NCBI RefSeq assembly: GCF_001887355.1
Contig: NZ_MPIN01000022.1
Location: 32,212 to 96,211 of the forward strand
Reading direction: 5' to 3'
Length of the DNA: 64,000 nucleotides
Source: Cystobacter ferrugineus
GTDB taxonomy: Bacteria > Myxococcota > Myxococcia > Myxococcales > Myxococcaceae
How positions within the stretch are numbered: position 1 is the stretch's first letter; every line of letters begins with the position of its first letter. The notes beneath the pieces were generated by a model. The model was not told the origin of the DNA, made no database searches, and was given only the letters and a program-made list of their open reading frames with translations. Shown piece after piece: positions 48,704 through 57,029 of the stretch. Both the position numbers and the translations under genes were made by a program.

Positions 48704-49648
48704 TCAACGTGCGTTGCCCGCGCGCAGCCACGCGATGTAGTCCTCGGCCGCGCGCTGGGTGTCATAGGCGGGTTGGTAGCCGGTGTCTTGCTGAAGGCGG
48801 CTGATGTCGAGGTAGTTGTGAGGGGGCGGCTTGCCGGTGGGGAGCTCGAGCTGGGCGTCGGGAACGACAGTCTTGATCGCGGCGACGACCTCGGCATTCG
48901 TCGTCGCACGGCCGGACGCGACGTTGTACGTGCGGTAGTTCAGACGCTCTGCGAGTTGAAGGAGCGCGATGGCGCGGCCGGTGTCCCTGACGTAGCAGAG
49001 GTCCAGCGCGTTTCCTGCGTAGGCGGGAATGACGAGCCGGGACAGCTCCGGCTTCGTGCCACGGACCGCCGCGTGGATGAGCGCGGGCGCAGGGAAGAAC
49101 GGATCATCGTGACCGCCTGGGCCCCAGGTGCCAGAGATCCGGTAGTTGATGAGCTCGATGCCGGTGGCGCCAGACAAGTGTTCGTTGAGCAGTTCGCCGA
49201 TCTTCTTGAACGTTGGGATCAGGTGTGGAGCCGACATCGGCAGCGGCATGTCTTCACGGAGAGCGCCTTCGCTCGCGACACCGGAGTAGACGCCGATCGT
49301 GCTCGCGACGCCCACGCGCTTGACGCCCCAGTTCTGGGCGGCCTGCACGATGTTCAGGAGGCCGCCGAGCGCCTTACGGGTAGCGTCGACGGGCGGCTCG
49401 GACGTCGGAGGCCAGGGCATGGAGCCCGCGAGATGCACGATGCCGGTGACTTTGTGGTGCGTGCCGACGTCGAGCAGCGACGCCAGATCGGTGACGTCCC
49501 CCTGTGCCACCGCCACGGGCAGAGCGGCGAGTTGAGCCGGGAGTTCCCCGGTTCGGCGCTGGAAGAGGATGCACTTCTCGCCCATCTCGTGCAGTGCACG
49601 AACGGTGTGCGAACCGATGAAACCTGAACCTCCGGTAACCAAGATCAT
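48704..49648 (-). CDS. NAD-dependent epimerase/dehydratase (extended SDR)
   Basis: 314 aa. The ATG at 49648 follows a strong AAGGAG. NAD-binding GxxGxxG is in VTGGSGFIGSHTVRAL, and the Asp of GDVTDLASL and VHLAGS are in place. In the active site, STIGVYSG supplies Ser/Thr and FKKIGE aligns the Lys, but the usual Tyr four residues earlier appears to be Ile, so catalysis may be altered. Family members act on nucleotide sugars or related substrates. It is divergent from an AraC regulator (105 bp between starts), which probably controls it. Confidence 0.87.
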   Translation of the reverse strand: MILVTGGSGFIGSHTVRALHEMGEKCILFQRRTGELPAQLAALPVAVAQGDVTDLASLLDVGTHHKVTGIVHLAGSMPWPPTSEPPVDATRKALGGLLNIVQAAQNWGVKRVGVASTIGVYSGVASEGALREDMPLPMSAPHLIPTFKKIGELLNEHLSGATGIELINYRISGTWGPGGHDDPFFPAPALIHAAVRGTKPELSRLVIPAYAGNALDLCYVRDTGRAIALLQLAERLNYRTYNVASGRATTNAEVVAAIKTVVPDAQLELPTGKPPPHNYLDISRLQQDTGYQPAYDTQRAAEDYIAWLRAGNAR

Positions 49649-49753
49649 GTGTCACTCCTTCGTAGAGGGGGGTCTTCAGCACCCAGAAGATAGGAGTCAG
49701 CGGCAGGACGTACTACAATAGGAAGTCCGTATTTCATTTGCAGGAGTCCGGCC

Positions 49754-50665
49754 TTGATCGATCCGCTTGCCGAGGTAGTCACGCTGCTCCAGCCGGGCGC
49801 TCCGTTCTCGAAGCTCGTCGGCGGTGCAGGTCGGTGGAGCGTTCGCCGCGCGGAAGCCGGGGGGCCCTTCTACTGCGCGATCCTCGAGGGCGCGAGCCGC
49901 CTTGCGGTCGACGGACACGAACCGATGATCCTCGAGAAGGGTGACTTTGTTCTGATCCCCTCGGCGTTCAAGTTCACGGTGTCGAGCCTCGAGCCGCCGA
50001 AGGGCAAGAGCGATACCGCGCACGTCGTATTGCCCGATGGCGAAGTCAGGCACGGCAATCCCAGCGGCCCGCCCGACGTTCGAATGCTGGTGGGCTACTG
50101 TGTCTTCGGTTCCCCGGATGCTGGCTTGCTGGTCTCGCTCCTCCCACGGCTCGTGCATGTTCGAGGGGAGCGACGGCTCTCCACCCTCGTGCAGCTCGTG
50201 AGAGAGGAGTCCCGCGAACGGCGGCCCGCCCGTGATGTCATCCTGGCTCGCCTCCTCGAGGTTCTTCTCATCGAAGCCCTCCGCTCCACGGCAGGGACCG
50301 CAGCGTCGCCGGGTCTCCTGCGCGGCCTCGCCGACGAGCGCCTCTCCGCCGCGATACGACGAATGCACGAGAGCCCGGCCCAGGCGTGGACGGTCGCGCA
50401 GTTGGCGAAAGAGGCGGCGCTCTCTCGTTCGGTGTTCTTCGAGCGCTTCAACCGCGGGGTGGGCGTTGCCCCGATGGAGTATCTGCTCGGCTGGCGCATG
50501 GCCCTGGCGAAGGACCTCCTGCGGCGGAAGGAAATCACTGTCGCCGAGGTCGCGGAGCAAGTCGGCTACAGCTCCGCGAGCACGTTCAGCGTTGCGTTCA
50601 CCCGCTACGTCGGGTTGCCGCCGACGCAGTACGTGCGGCAGCACGTCGAATCAGCACGCCCGTGA
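49754..50665 (+). CDS. AraC-family transcriptional regulator (cupin_6 type)
   Basis: 303 aa from a TTG at 49754 with AGGAG upstream; no better in-frame ATG exists. The N-terminal cupin effector domain spans about 5-180 (GPFYCAILEGASRLAVDG, LEKGDFVLIPS). The C-terminal double HTH is complete: WTVAQLAKEAALSRSVFFERF and ITVAEVAEQVGYSSASTFSVAF then TRYVGLPPTQYVR. Such regulators usually activate an adjacent divergent gene, here the epimerase. It is an intact reference for the decayed AraC gene at 45.3 kb. Confidence 0.88.
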   Translation: MIDPLAEVVTLLQPGAPFSKLVGGAGRWSVRRAEAGGPFYCAILEGASRLAVDGHEPMILEKGDFVLIPSAFKFTVSSLEPPKGKSDTAHVVLPDGEVRHGNPSGPPDVRMLVGYCVFGSPDAGLLVSLLPRLVHVRGERRLSTLVQLVREESRERRPARDVILARLLEVLLIEALRSTAGTAASPGLLRGLADERLSAAIRRMHESPAQAWTVAQLAKEAALSRSVFFERFNRGVGVAPMEYLLGWRMALAKDLLRRKEITVAEVAEQVGYSSASTFSVAFTRYVGLPPTQYVRQHVESARP

Positions 50666-50778
50666 CGATGGATCGCTCACTTTCGGTCATGTGACGCATT
50701 GCTGCACGTGCTCCGCATGGCCACCCTCAACAGAGGGCCCCGCGGACGGCCGGCCCCCGAGCCACGGAGAACGAGGGA

Positions 50779-50943
50779 ATGCGCCGTGTAGGAATCGACG
50801 TGGGTGGCACCCATACCGACGCCGTGCTGATGCAAGAGGGGAAGTTGCTGGCCTGGTCCAAGGTGGTCACCACGCCCGAGGTGCTCGAAGGCATCCGTAC
50901 CGCGCTCCGCCAGGCACGGCGTCCTCGGCCTGCCTGCGCCATC
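50779..50943 (+). pseudogene. Hydantoinase/oxoprolinase A N-terminal fragment
   Basis: It starts at an ATG with GAACGAGGGA upstream and reads RRVGIDVGGTHTDAVLMQ then VTTPEVLEGIRTALRQ. This is the opening of HyuA/oxoprolinase proteins, with the ASKHA phosphate-binding DVGGTxTD. Family similarity ends after about 50 residues, where IS91-derived sequence follows. It is a truncated 5' remnant, likely cut by an insertion or deletion. Confidence 0.68.
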
Positions 50944-51149
50944 GCAGCTCACGACTCCCCGCGCGCTCCAGGTGGTAGGCCCCAGGGCCTTCGGCTACGC
51001 GCTCGACTACCAGCCGCTGCTCGCTGGCTTCGGGGCCGCTCGACGTTAGCCTCCGGCCCATGTGGTGACCGTGGACGGGAAGCCGGGAGAGGCACCGTGG
51101 CTATAGCCTCTTGCGCTGGTAGCTGGACGTCTCCGGCCCGAGGAGGCTA

Positions 51150-51409
51150 CCTACGCGGCCTGCAAAGCGGGCCTCGGCGCAGGGGCCAGCGCAGCGCGCG
51201 TGGTGTTGAGCGCCAGGCCGCAGTTGCCCACAGGCCCAAGCCCACTGCCTCGCCCCTGAGGGGAGCGCGGCCTGAGCAGGCGTGTACCCAAAGGGGGCTG
51301 TGCGGCCTCTGCACTGGCCTGGCGCAGTGCTCGGGCGGCCTCCGTCAGCGGCCCTTCTCGGCCCCTCTGCACCAGCCCTCACCCTCCACACGGCCTCTCT
51401 CCCGCCTAT
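51150..51409 (+). repeat. IS91-type terminal region, copy 2
   Basis: This segment is homologous over its length to 42190-42447 in direct orientation. No transposase coding sequence remains except possible terminal codons. It separates a truncated hydantoinase gene from a truncated TfuA-like gene. The similarity ends near CGCCTATC at 51403-51410. Confidence 0.62.
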
Positions 51410-51590
51410 CCGCCACGCCGTCGATCAACACGAGCACGCGAGGCCGGTAGGCGAGTGCCTTCCAGACATCGCCCTGGCGCGCGGGAGGCAGGAGGCGACA
51501 CCGAACGAGCGCCTTCGCCTCTTCGCACGCGAGCGATGGACCGAGAAAGACGACCAACTCGTCCTCGACCGGGGAGGAGTGACGGCTCAC
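51410..51590 (-). pseudogene. TfuA-like N-terminal fragment
   Basis: From the GTG at 51590 the minus strand reads ELVVFLGPSLACEEAKALV and LLPPARQGDVWKALAYRPRV then LVLIDGV, the start of TfuA domains. Those proteins partner YcaO enzymes in thioamide or azole formation. After about 58 residues the frame enters the IS91 terminal repeat. No YcaO gene is adjacent. It is a non-functional remnant. Confidence 0.62.
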
Positions 51591-51638
51591 AGAAGCTCCG
51601 TCAGGGCGAGTGTCGGGGAAAGAACCCGGACCACGTGC

Positions 51639-52211
51639 TCAAGCTTGTGCTGGGGTCAGCGCGCGCCGGTAGTGCATGGCGACCGCGCCGCAGCGGAGCG
51701 GCTTCGCCGAGACCAGCTCGAGCCGTCGTGTGCTGGGCAGCCCGTTCTGGTACAGGGTCGGGCCGTGGCCGGCGATCCTGGGGTGGACGAGGAACTTGTA
51801 CTCGTCGATCAGATCCAGTCGGTCCAGCTCGGTCGCGAGCTTGCCGCTACCGAGGAGCACGCCGGACGGGGTTGCATCCTTGAGCTTCTGCACAGCCGTG
51901 CGTAAGTCGCCGGCGATGTGGTGGCTATTGGTCCACGGGAAGTCCTTTCGCGTCGACGACACCACGTACTTTGGCTTGTCCTCCAGCTTGATCGCCCACT
52001 CGCGCATCGCTGGCGGCGCCGACTCATCGCCCCGGGCGACCGCCGGCCAATAGCTCTCCATCATCTCGTAGGTGACGCGGCCCCACAGCATCGCCCCGCC
52101 CTCGTCCATGAGGCGGGTGAAGAAGGCGTGTGTCTCGTCGTCGGCGATTCCCTCCTGGTGGTCGACGCAGCCGTCCAGGGTGACGTTGATGCTGAAGGTC
52201 AAGAGTCCCAT
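51639..52211 (-). CDS. Dihydrofolate-reductase-like (RibD C-terminal) protein
   Basis: 190 aa. The core pattern of the family is present: TFSINVTLDGCVDHQEG, GGAMLWGRVTYEMMESYWP, KPKYVVSSTRKDF, GVLLGSGKLATELDRLDLIDEY and HPRIAGHGPTLY. These proteins share the RibD/DHFR fold and bind NADPH, but they are usually neither true DHFR nor riboflavin enzymes, and their physiological role is largely unknown. The gene is monocistronic and intact amid remnants. Confidence 0.87.
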   Translation of the reverse strand: MGLLTFSINVTLDGCVDHQEGIADDETHAFFTRLMDEGGAMLWGRVTYEMMESYWPAVARGDESAPPAMREWAIKLEDKPKYVVSSTRKDFPWTNSHHIAGDLRTAVQKLKDATPSGVLLGSGKLATELDRLDLIDEYKFLVHPRIAGHGPTLYQNGLPSTRRLELVSAKPLRCGAVAMHYRRALTPAQA

Positions 52212-52241
52212 GCGGCCAGTCTAAGCACACAGCGGGCTGAA

Positions 52242-52562
52242 TCACGGCTCGAACGATGCGAGTACGTCTCGCCCTTCGGGCAGCGGTCCTCCAAAGCGCA
52301 CGTGCACGTCCACGATCCGAATCTTCCGCTCCCCGGCTTCTCCGAATTGAAGCCGGAACGAGTCCTTTGACACCTTCCTCCGGATGGTGCCCGCGCTCTG
52401 CTGGACGGCTCGTGCCAGCACCCCTCCTACCACCTCGTTCACCTCCGCAGCGGCCAACCCATCCCCTTCCCCCCCTCGTGAGCACATCGAGGCCGGATGC
52501 ACCGCGCGCGCCAACTCGCAAGTCCGCGGAAGCATTTGAAGAGGGTGGGTTCCACCGTCCAC
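52242..52562 (-). CDS. Doubtful small hypothetical protein
   Basis: 106 aa. The last 45 residues (KDSFRLQFGEAGERKIRIVD then VHVRFGGPLPEG) look coding, whereas the first 50 do not. The transition coincides with the dispersed repeat at 52359-52377. It may be a fragment of a larger gene whose 5' part was replaced. No family was recognised. Confidence 0.3.
   Translation of the reverse strand: MDGGTHPLQMLPRTCELARAVHPASMCSRGGEGDGLAAAEVNEVVGGVLARAVQQSAGTIRRKVSKDSFRLQFGEAGERKIRIVDVHVRFGGPLPEGRDVLASFEP
52359..52377 (+). repeat. Dispersed short repeat, copy 2
   Basis: CGAGTCCTTTGACACCTTC; the inverted copy is at 48382-48400, and 16 nt recur at 60890-60905. Confidence 0.5.
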
Positions 52563-52600
52563 GCCCCGTCTCGTTCTGGCTTGGGTCCCGCGTTTCGAGT

Positions 52601-52620
52601 TTCGACCTTACCCATTTTTT
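52601..52620 (-). repeat. 20-bp repeat shared with 60867-60886
   Basis: TTCGACCTTACCCATTTTTT is the exact reverse complement of 60867-60886. At 60.9 kb it lies 3 bp from the GTCCTTTGACACC repeat, whereas here the two lie about 220 bp apart. This suggests two pieces of one broken-up element. Confidence 0.6.
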
Positions 52621-52910
52621 GGGGGGGCCTGGCTCGGACTGCCAGCGGCCGACCTGAAGTCTGAACCACCTCCAGTGTGGAGCTCCTCGCCCACGGAGCT
52701 CCCGCGCTGAGTCGGCTGCTCGAGTTCGGAGGAGCCGGGCTGGCACGGCGACGTGCCACAGAAGTGCTCCACCCCTGCCGAACTGCGCGTGGACGGCGCG
52801 ACTCTAGAGCCCCGCGTGACGCCGAGAGGCGCACGTGCGCTGAGCCAGAGTCATGCGCCCCCCTGCGCAGACAGTCCGCCTCTCTCAAAATACCCGTGCG
52901 CACAGTCGCG

Positions 52911-52977
52911 GTAACTCTGACGTTACTGCCACCTCTGCCTGTGATTGGCGCCGATGTGGCAGTAACCAAAGAGTTAC
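52911..52977. repeat. 22-bp imperfect inverted repeat
   Basis: Arms at 52911-52932 and 52956-52977 match at 19 of 22 positions: outer GTAACTCT/AGAGTTAC, inner GTTACTGCCAC/GTGGCAGTAAC, with three central mismatches and a 23-nt spacer. The region 52563-53292 has no supportable gene. The structure resembles paired insertion-sequence ends or a recombination site, about 315 bp before the IS4-type transposase. Confidence 0.55.
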
Positions 52978-53126
52978 ATAGCGGATTCTGAGCATCAGCC
53001 GCGCTGATCAGCACCTCACGCCGTTGACGGTGCGGGTGGCCATCCCATCTTCGAGAACAGCCACCGCGGCATGACCGCGCACGTCAGCATGGGGAGGTGC
53101 AGCCAAAGGAGACGAGAGAAAAGGAA

Positions 53127-53156
53127 AGGGCCAGACCCGCCAAGGTCCGGCCCTTC
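53127..53156. terminator. Hairpin upstream of transposase gene
   Basis: AAGGGCCAGACC (53127-53138) pairs with GGTCCGGCCCTT (53145-53156), with one mismatched pair and a 6-nt loop. An A-rich stretch precedes it on the plus strand. It could be a terminator shielding the transposase from outside transcription. Confidence 0.4.
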
Positions 53157-53292
53157 AACAGGGAGGAGAGCTGCGCCAACAGCCCTGCCTCCCTTCACAA
53201 CTGGAACGCGGCTCAGAGCCACGCTCCCGTCCTGCTCAGGGACACGGGAAACGTAGGCACCTCCGAGGCTCGCGTCCAGTGCCGGGAGGGGT

Positions 53293-54537
53293 GTGCCTCG
53301 CGAGAAGTCCATTGCCGAGCGTTTCGACGCTTACGTGGAGAAGGTGGGAGGGCGGCTGTACAAGCCGTGCCGCCGATTTCTGCGCGAGGCTCTCTTCGGC
53401 TTGGTGGAGAACCGGAGCGTCCTGCTCTCCCAAATCGGCCGGGCCCTGGACGAGCCACGCCGCCTCATCCACACGGAGAAGCGCCTCTCGCGCAACCTGG
53501 GCAACGAGCGCTATGACGACGCGGCGGTGGAGCAGGACTACCTGAGCCTCGTCGCACCCATTCTCCGGGACGAGCGCTACCCGCGCCCCGTCATCGCGGT
53601 GGACTTGAGCGACATCGCCAAACCGCGGGCCCAGAAAATGCCCTACCTCTCCACCGTGCACGATGGCTCCAAGGACGAGCTCGCCACCGGGTACCAGATT
53701 GTCTCCGTGGAGGCGGTGGGCGTGCGCGGCCGACGCCTGCCGCTCCTCTCCCGGCTTTTCTCCAAGGTCTCACCTGACTTCAAGAGCCAGAACGCCACCA
53801 CGCTCGATGCCGTCACTACCGTGCAGCCCCACGTCCCCCCTGACGCTTTCTGGGTTTTCGACTCCGGCTTCGACGGGCACATCTTCTTCCGGCACTTCGA
53901 CGAGATCGGCATCCGCTACGCGGTACGGCTCAAGCTCAGCAACGATCGCCTCCTCCGCACGCCGGAGGGAACCATGAAGGTGAGCGAGACGGTGGAGTTG
54001 CTGCCGCAGCCACACACCCACCGCACGAAGTACCATCGCCTAACCCTCACGGGCAGGAAGCAGGTGCTCCAGCTCGGATTCGTCCGCGACGTGCACCTGC
54101 CCGCGTACACCCCTGGAGGCCGCCCCTCCAAGAAGGACTCTGGCGAGACGCGCTACTCTCTCGTCGTCGCCCGCGGTATGGGGCTCAAGCCCCTCGTCAT
54201 CCTCACCACCGAGGACGTGCAGACGAAGGAGGACGCGGGCCGGGTGGTGGACATCTACCTGGAGCGATGGGGGGTAGAAGAGGCCAACCGTTTCACGAAA
54301 CAAGGCTTTGACCTGGAGGATGTACGCGCCCTCACGTGGACGGGGCTGAAGCGGATGGTGCAACTCGTCCACCTTGCGTACGGCTTCCTCGCGCTGCTGG
54401 TGCACGGGCCGCGTAAGCAGGTGGAGCGTATCGCCAGTTCCTTCAAGGCGTTCGGCCCCGTGCCCGAGTACCTATACTATCGGCTGCTCGAGGGCCTTGG
54501 GCGCCTTCTCCGAGACTCCATGGACGGAGGACCGTAA
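53293..54537 (+). mobile_element. IS4-type DDE transposase
   Basis: 414 aa from the GTG at 53293, with GGGAGGG just upstream. The DDE triad is recognisable: Asp in VIAVDLSDIAK, Asp in WVFDSGFDG, and the Y-(2)-R-(3)-E-(6)-K signature in YLERWGVEEANRFTKQ. This is the IS4/IS701-like group. The reading frame is uninterrupted, so the enzyme could be active. No convincing terminal inverted repeats were found. The stop codon lies only 2 bp from the convergent vsr stop, leaving no room for a normal right end, so the element is probably incomplete. Confidence 0.82.
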
Positions 54538-54539
54538 AA

Positions 54540-54947
54540 CTAATCCCTTAAAAATTTGAGTATTTTGCGCTCTGTTAAGATAGGGTCCTCAACTTCGCAC
54601 TCCCAAATAGTGAGCACTGACCACCCGGCTTGGCGGAGTTCGCGTTCCGCTCGCTGGTCACGCTCTTGATTACGTTGAAGTTTGGGAAGCCAGTACGCGA
54701 GATTTGAGCGCGGCCGGTGAGCCACAATACAGTCTTTGTGCTGGTGCCAGAAACAGCCATGAATGAATATCACCTTGCGCTTTGACGCGAACACAAGGTC
54801 CGGCCTCCCCGGCAGATCCTTTCGATGCAAACGGTAGCGGAAGCCCGCCGCATGGACCATCCGTCTTACCGCGAGCTCCGGACTTGTATCCTTCGACCGG
54901 ATGCGGCTCATGTTTTTGCTGCGCCGCTCTTGGCTGATCGTATCCAT
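54540..54947 (-). CDS. vsr: Very short patch repair endonuclease
   Basis: 135 aa. It is a complete Vsr: RSKDTSPELAVRRMVHAAGF, the catalytic region GRPDLVFASKRKVIFIHGCF and WHQHKDC with Asp and zinc/catalytic His and Cys ligands, and QRNQERDQRAERELRQAGW. Vsr nicks T:G mismatches created when 5-methylcytosine deaminates. It therefore fits the C5-methyltransferase encoded two genes upstream. The gene is 13 bp downstream of the endonuclease gene. Codon use is markedly less GC-rich than the myxobacterial core genes. Confidence 0.93.
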   Translation of the reverse strand: MDTISQERRSKNMSRIRSKDTSPELAVRRMVHAAGFRYRLHRKDLPGRPDLVFASKRKVIFIHGCFWHQHKDCIVAHRPRSNLAYWLPKLQRNQERDQRAERELRQAGWSVLTIWECEVEDPILTERKILKFLRD

Positions 54948-54960
54948 GCCAGCCTACGTA

Positions 54961-55821
54961 TTACACGGCCAAATCAAGAGGCAGGTCGGCAATATCCCTC
55001 AGCCGTTTTCCTGCCACCATGGTGTCCAACAAATCTTTCGCGTCATCAAATCCCCCTGCCGTTACCGCATGTTGTAGCTCAGGAAGCGCGAAGTGATAAA
55101 CACAGTCGATCTCTCCAGTCCCAATGGCAATTGCAGCGATGCGGCTGGGCAGTGGCTCACCAGTGACCACCACCACATGAGGAAGATGCCCCTTGCGGTT
55201 CTTGACGAGGTTTAGTCCTTCCGTCCTGCTGTTTTGAGCTCTATCGCTGCGGATAGTCCATTTGCACGAGATGCTAGCGTGCAGGAGCGGATGCGCGTTG
55301 TTCACCCGTCTAATGCTGGTGTGCCGCGCAACATTCATGTCGACCAGTTCTCCAGGCTCGTTTATCGTTGAATCTGGCTCTGGCGAACGGTCAACCACTA
55401 TATCCGGCGTGATTGTGTAGTCGTTGCCAAGAGCAGCCCGTAGTTCAGCGTTTTCCTCGGCAGCTTTCTGAAGAGCCAACAGATGCGCATATTGTGCGTA
55501 GGATGCGATCTCCATTCTGTTGCCGCCGCTGACCTGCCGGATGCGCCATGTGCCTGGACGGAGATGCTTCAGTGGGAGAAACGTGGCTTCGAGAAACTCA
55601 CTGCAAAGCCCCTCGAATTTGTTTCCGGACCTCTGCCCGGCGATACGTGCGCGGCTCACTGTTGCGCCGAGTTGGTCCACAATCATTTTGGCGATGTGCA
55701 CACTCGCCTTGTTGTGCTTGTCTGCATTCGCCGGGACACCTTTCTCATCGACGCCCAGTACATTGTTCAGCAGATCAGCATGGAATTTCAAACGCGCGAC
55801 ACTGAATGTGCTTGGGCTCAT
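54961..55821 (-). CDS. NgoMIV-type type II restriction endonuclease
   Basis: 286 aa, the same length as I recall for NgoMIV of Neisseria gonorrhoeae, and strongly similar to it throughout. Landmarks are FEGLCSEFLEATF (active-site Glu), DYTITPDIVVDRS (catalytic Asp), LLHASISCKWTIRSDRAQNS (SCK with catalytic Lys, then Glu in RTEG) and the C-terminus RLRDIADLPLDLAV. NgoMIV cuts G^CCGGC as a tetramer, so the likely recognition sequence is GCCGGC (inference from family). The start overlaps the methyltransferase stop by 4 bp. It belongs to a lower-GC island. Confidence 0.93.
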   Translation of the reverse strand: MSPSTFSVARLKFHADLLNNVLGVDEKGVPANADKHNKASVHIAKMIVDQLGATVSRARIAGQRSGNKFEGLCSEFLEATFLPLKHLRPGTWRIRQVSGGNRMEIASYAQYAHLLALQKAAEENAELRAALGNDYTITPDIVVDRSPEPDSTINEPGELVDMNVARHTSIRRVNNAHPLLHASISCKWTIRSDRAQNSRTEGLNLVKNRKGHLPHVVVVTGEPLPSRIAAIAIGTGEIDCVYHFALPELQHAVTAGGFDDAKDLLDTMVAGKRLRDIADLPLDLAV

Positions 55822-56891
55822 GCGATCCTCCTGCAGGAATCGAGGAGCATCAACTGCTGTTTGGTTGCATCTATCAATGGGATCTTTAGCTGCTCTGATT
55901 TCAGTGCGGCAATAATCGACCGTGCAACAGCACTGGCCACAGGCGGAGGGAATGCATTGCCCACTTGGCGGTAGGCAGCAGTCTTGCCTCCTGTGAAGTG
56001 CCAGTCATCAGGAAATCCTTGTAGCCGAGCCACCATCCGCACCGTCAAGCGAGGCGGTTGCTCTGTGGGGTGGTCCGGACCGGGCGGATCGTTCGCAACG
56101 CCCATGGCATCGACACCGAGTTCAAGCCATTTTTGTTTGGCCCGTGTTGGCCCTAGGTCTGGCCCTCCGTGCTTCTTCGACCCCCCAACAAGCGTCGGAG
56201 CAATCCCCTGCGCCTTCTCCCGCCAAGCTTGGGCACCCGGCCACCCTCGAGCCGCCATCAGATCACCGATAGTGTCGGCTACTGAGGGAGGCTCCCCAAA
56301 TGGCTCCGGCCAGCGGAACAAACGCGCCACTCGGCGGCGCAATGCGACGAGAACAAACCGCGGCCGAAGCTGGGGGACTCCGTAATCGGATGCGTTGAGC
56401 ACACGCCAATCCACCGCGTATCCCAGTTCGTTGAGGCTTTTTTTAAGCCGTTCCCGATAGTCAGCGAACTTTTCCGAGGAAAATCCCCTGACGTTCTCAA
56501 GCATCACAGCTCTTGGCTGAATCTCTTCTACGAGGCGCAGCGCTTCTGGGAAGAGATCCCGCTCGTCCTTATGACCCAACTGCTTCCCTGCAATGGAGAA
56601 GGGGGGGCACGGCACGCCTCCAGCGAGTAGATCGATTCCCCTATACTGCTTGCCGCGAAGCTCCCGGATATCCCCCGGGAGCACGTTCCAATCAGGGCGG
56701 TTGTGTAGCAGGGTGGCGCAAGCGTCCTCATCGATCTCTGCTACACCCGCATGATGGAAGCCAGCTTGCTCCAGCCCAAGCGCCTGACCTCCACCACCAG
56801 CGCAAATCTCCAGAGCGGTGAAAATGCGCTCATCACTTCCGGTTCCTCCGGTGAGCGTGTTGTCGGACTTCTGAGTGGCGGCCCTTGGCAT
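55818..56891 (-). CDS. DNA (cytosine-5) methyltransferase of the NgoMIV-like system
   Basis: 357 aa. The motifs in order are I (FTALEICAGGGGQALGLEQAG), IV with catalytic Cys (GGVPCPPFSIAG), VI (VMLENVRGF), VIII (QLRPRFVLVAL), a target-recognition region at about 210-290 and X (YRQVGNAFPPPVASAVA). It methylates cytosine, protecting the host against the coupled NgoMIV-type nuclease, presumably at GCCGGC. It is first in the operon methyltransferase-endonuclease-vsr, the usual order that lets protection precede cutting. Confidence 0.93.
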   Translation of the reverse strand: MPRAATQKSDNTLTGGTGSDERIFTALEICAGGGGQALGLEQAGFHHAGVAEIDEDACATLLHNRPDWNVLPGDIRELRGKQYRGIDLLAGGVPCPPFSIAGKQLGHKDERDLFPEALRLVEEIQPRAVMLENVRGFSSEKFADYRERLKKSLNELGYAVDWRVLNASDYGVPQLRPRFVLVALRRRVARLFRWPEPFGEPPSVADTIGDLMAARGWPGAQAWREKAQGIAPTLVGGSKKHGGPDLGPTRAKQKWLELGVDAMGVANDPPGPDHPTEQPPRLTVRMVARLQGFPDDWHFTGGKTAAYRQVGNAFPPPVASAVARSIIAALKSEQLKIPLIDATKQQLMLLDSCRRIA

Positions 56892-56927
56892 CCTGGTTCC
56901 CGCATGAACAACAGAGTAGTAGGTGGT

Positions 56928-56955
56928 TTTTTATCCCACAGGATACCACCGTCAA
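56928..56955 (-). promoter_or_regulatory. Putative promoter of the restriction-modification operon
   Basis: On the minus strand there is a -35 TTGACG (56950-56955), a 16-bp spacer and a -10 TAAAAA (56928-56933), 36 nt before the methyltransferase ATG at 56891. An inverted pair, TATCC and GGATA, lies in the spacer and -10 edge, where a methyltransferase or other repressor could bind. It is a sequence-based call. Confidence 0.5.
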
Positions 56956-57029
56956 TTTCTGCTGCTGTCCTGTAGCCGCAAACCGTGCGCCAGATAACGC
57001 ACCGAGAGTAAAAACGGAGGATATCGATT

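Noticed and set aside
53016..53312. 98-codon minus-strand frame upstream of the transposase
   Set aside because: It overlaps a hairpin and the transposase start, with no ribosome binding site and no recognisable family. Coding character is not convincing.
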